Assembly: GCA_902489185.1 (NCBI GenBank)
Contig: CABTZC010000018.1
Coordinates: 1-14,561, forward strand
DNA: 14,561 bases
Direction of reading: 5' to 3'
From: an uncultured Brevibacterium sp.
GTDB lineage: Bacteria > Actinomycetota > Actinomycetes > Actinomycetales > Brevibacteriaceae
Shown one piece after another: positions 13,204 through 14,561 of this stretch (position 1 is its first letter; the number at the start of each line of letters is the position of its first letter). Below the pieces are notes generated by a model that did no database searches, was not told the DNA's origin, and saw nothing but the letters and a program-made list of their open reading frames with translations. Position numbers and translations under genes: made by a program.

Positions 13204-14561
13204 ATGAGCAATGCAAACCGCGTAAAACTGCGTGCCCCCGAACTCGTTGGCCGACGCTGGATCAACACCGGCGGAAAAAACCTAAGCCTGGAAGATCTGC
13301 GCGGGAAGATCGTCCTCCTCGACTTTTGGACGTTCTGCTGCATCAACTGTCTGCACGTGCTCGACGAACTGCGCCCACTCGAGGAAAAATACGCGGATGT
13401 CCTGGTCACGATTGGTGTCCACTCACCCAAGTTTGAGTTTGAACGCGAAATCGAATCCGTCGACCGGGCAGTCGAACGCTACCAAGTCGAACACATCGTG
13501 CTCGATGACCCCAACCTCGAAACCTGGAAGGCCTACACCGCACGCGCCTGGCCCACCCTGGTCGTCATCGACCCGGAAGGCTACATCGTCGCGTCTATGT
13601 CGGGGGAGGGGCACACCTCGGGCCTCATCAGCCTCATCGAAGAAGTTGCCGCGGAGCACGAAGCCAAAGGGACCCTCCGCCGAGGTGACGCCCCGTATGT
13701 GCCGCCCGCACCTCGGGAAGGGGACCTGTTTTACCCCGGTAAAGTTGTGCGCCTGGCCGACGGCCGGTTGATCGTCGCAGACTCCGGCCATCACAGCTAC
13801 GCGCTCTACGACAGTGACGGCGCGAACCTGCTTGGACGGATCGGCTCGGGTGAACGCGGAAACGCCGACGGCGACTTTGCCACCGCCCAGTTCTCAGAAC
13901 CCGGTGGCGTGGCCCAGTTGCCGCCCGAAATCGCGCAACACGTGGGCTATCACCTGGTCGCAGCGGACACGGTCAACCACACGTTGCGCGGAATCAACCT
14001 GGAAACCCAAACTGTGACTACCGTGGCCGGAACCGGCGAACAATACATGGTGGGAGCCAGCGACAACGTTCCTGATCAGCCCGGCTTTTCTGGACGCTAC
14101 GACGGCCCAGCCACGTCCGTGAAACTCTCCAGCCCGTGGGACGTTGTGTACGTGCCCAAGACGTCCAATGTGGTCATCGCCATGGCAGGTAATCACACCA
14201 TGTGGACCTTCGACCCGGTAGCCGGAACCGTTGCGCACATTTCCGGGTCTCTCAACGAAGGCTTGCGGGACACCTCGGAGACGGCAACCCCGTTTGACCT
14301 GGATGAATGGTTTGCCCAGCCGTCCGGTGTGCGACTCGCCAGCGACGGAGACGTGTGGGTGGCGGACTCCGAAACCTCGGCACTGCGCAAACTCGACCCA
14401 TCGACCGGTGCCGTCACGTCATACGTGGGCGTGGGCCTGTTCGACTTCGGATTCCAGGACGGGCCAGCCGAATCCGCCCGTCTGCAGCATCCGCTGGGCG
14501 CGCTCGAACTTCCAGACGGCACCGTCGCCATCGCCGACACCTACAACGGGGCCATCCGCCG
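13204..14561 (+). CDS. Thioredoxin-like/NHL-repeat protein (NHLRC2-like), 3' end outside the window
   Basis: The frame is open from ATG 13204 to the window end: 452 complete codons, no stop. Residues about 8-160 form a TlpA-like thioredoxin domain with FWTFCCINC (redox motif C46-I-N-C49) and a cis-proline in the ARAWPTLVV stretch. From about 185 on come NHL-type beta-propeller repeats, seen in recurring patterns such as LADGRLIVADSG, SEPGGVA, VADTVNHTLR, SSPWDVV, DVWVADSE and VAIADTYNGAIR. The order matches NHLRC2-type proteins, whose bacterial role is not established; a thiol-redox function is inferred only from the CxxC. No signal peptide or transmembrane segment is seen, so it is probably cytoplasmic. 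It is divergent from moeA; a link to Moco is not implied. Confidence 0.9.
   Translation, partial: MSNANRVKLRAPELVGRRWINTGGKNLSLEDLRGKIVLLDFWTFCCINCLHVLDELRPLEEKYADVLVTIGVHSPKFEFEREIESVDRAVERYQVEHIVLDDPNLETWKAYTARAWPTLVVIDPEGYIVASMSGEGHTSGLISLIEEVAAEHEAKGTLRRGDAPYVPPAPREGDLFYPGKVVRLADGRLIVADSGHHSYALYDSDGANLLGRIGSGERGNADGDFATAQFSEPGGVAQLPPEIAQHVGYHLVAADTVNHTLRGINLETQTVTTVAGTGEQYMVGASDNVPDQPGFSGRYDGPATSVKLSSPWDVVYVPKTSNVVIAMAGNHTMWTFDPVAGTVAHISGSLNEGLRDTSETATPFDLDEWFAQPSGVRLASDGDVWVADSETSALRKLDPSTGAVTSYVGVGLFDFGFQDGPAESARLQHPLGALELPDGTVAIADTYNGAIR

Overview
The window looks like chromosomal DNA of a high-GC actinobacterium, plausibly Micrococcales. I infer this from the GC-rich codon use, the GTG starts, the tight 4-nt start/stop overlaps, several TANNNT boxes placed 6-7 nt before an ATG (leaderless transcripts, common in Actinomycetota), a mycobacterial-type zinc-free MoeZ, and a helix-turn-helix/Mop regulator of a type common in that phylum. 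No species is assigned. I see no mobile element, CRISPR array, tRNA or rRNA, and no intergenic gap longer than about 125 bases.

Layout: (1) 1-1981, a LysR regulator followed by a 3-hydroxyisobutyrate dehydrogenase (mmsB), closed by a hairpin shared with the convergent operon. (2) 1997-4790 (minus), a three-gene operon of a FAH-family hydrolase, a MalY/PatB C-S lyase-type PLP enzyme and the YggS PLP-homeostasis protein, coupled by ATGA overlaps. (3) 4875-8507, the first molybdenum-cofactor (Moco) block: moaA-moaD (minus) divergent from a mog-moaE gene fusion and moeZ (plus), separated by only 39 bases. (4) 8504-13081 (minus), the second Moco block: moeA, moaC, an HTH-Mop regulator gene, and the molybdate importer modABC. 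(5) 13204 to the end (plus), a thioredoxin-like/NHL-repeat protein (NHLRC2-like) cut by the window edge.

Together the central genes cover nearly the whole Moco route. MoaA and MoaC make cPMP from GTP. MoeZ activates and sulfurates MoaD. MoaD with the MoaE half of the fusion makes molybdopterin. The Mog half adenylylates it, and MoeA inserts molybdate brought in by ModABC. No MobA-type nucleotidyltransferase and no molybdoenzyme is present, so the cofactor's client is not visible here.

I did not find a clearly new biological system. The second-look points are regulatory and architectural: a compact face-to-face promoter pair with a dyad exactly between the two -10 boxes, a palindrome in the modA promoter, two hairpins with a stop codon in the loop, conserved diglycine codons that double as RNA signals, the Mog-MoaE fusion, a ModC without its Mop/TOBE domain beside a separate HTH-Mop protein with a degenerate terminal motif, and a MoeA with altered conserved residues.
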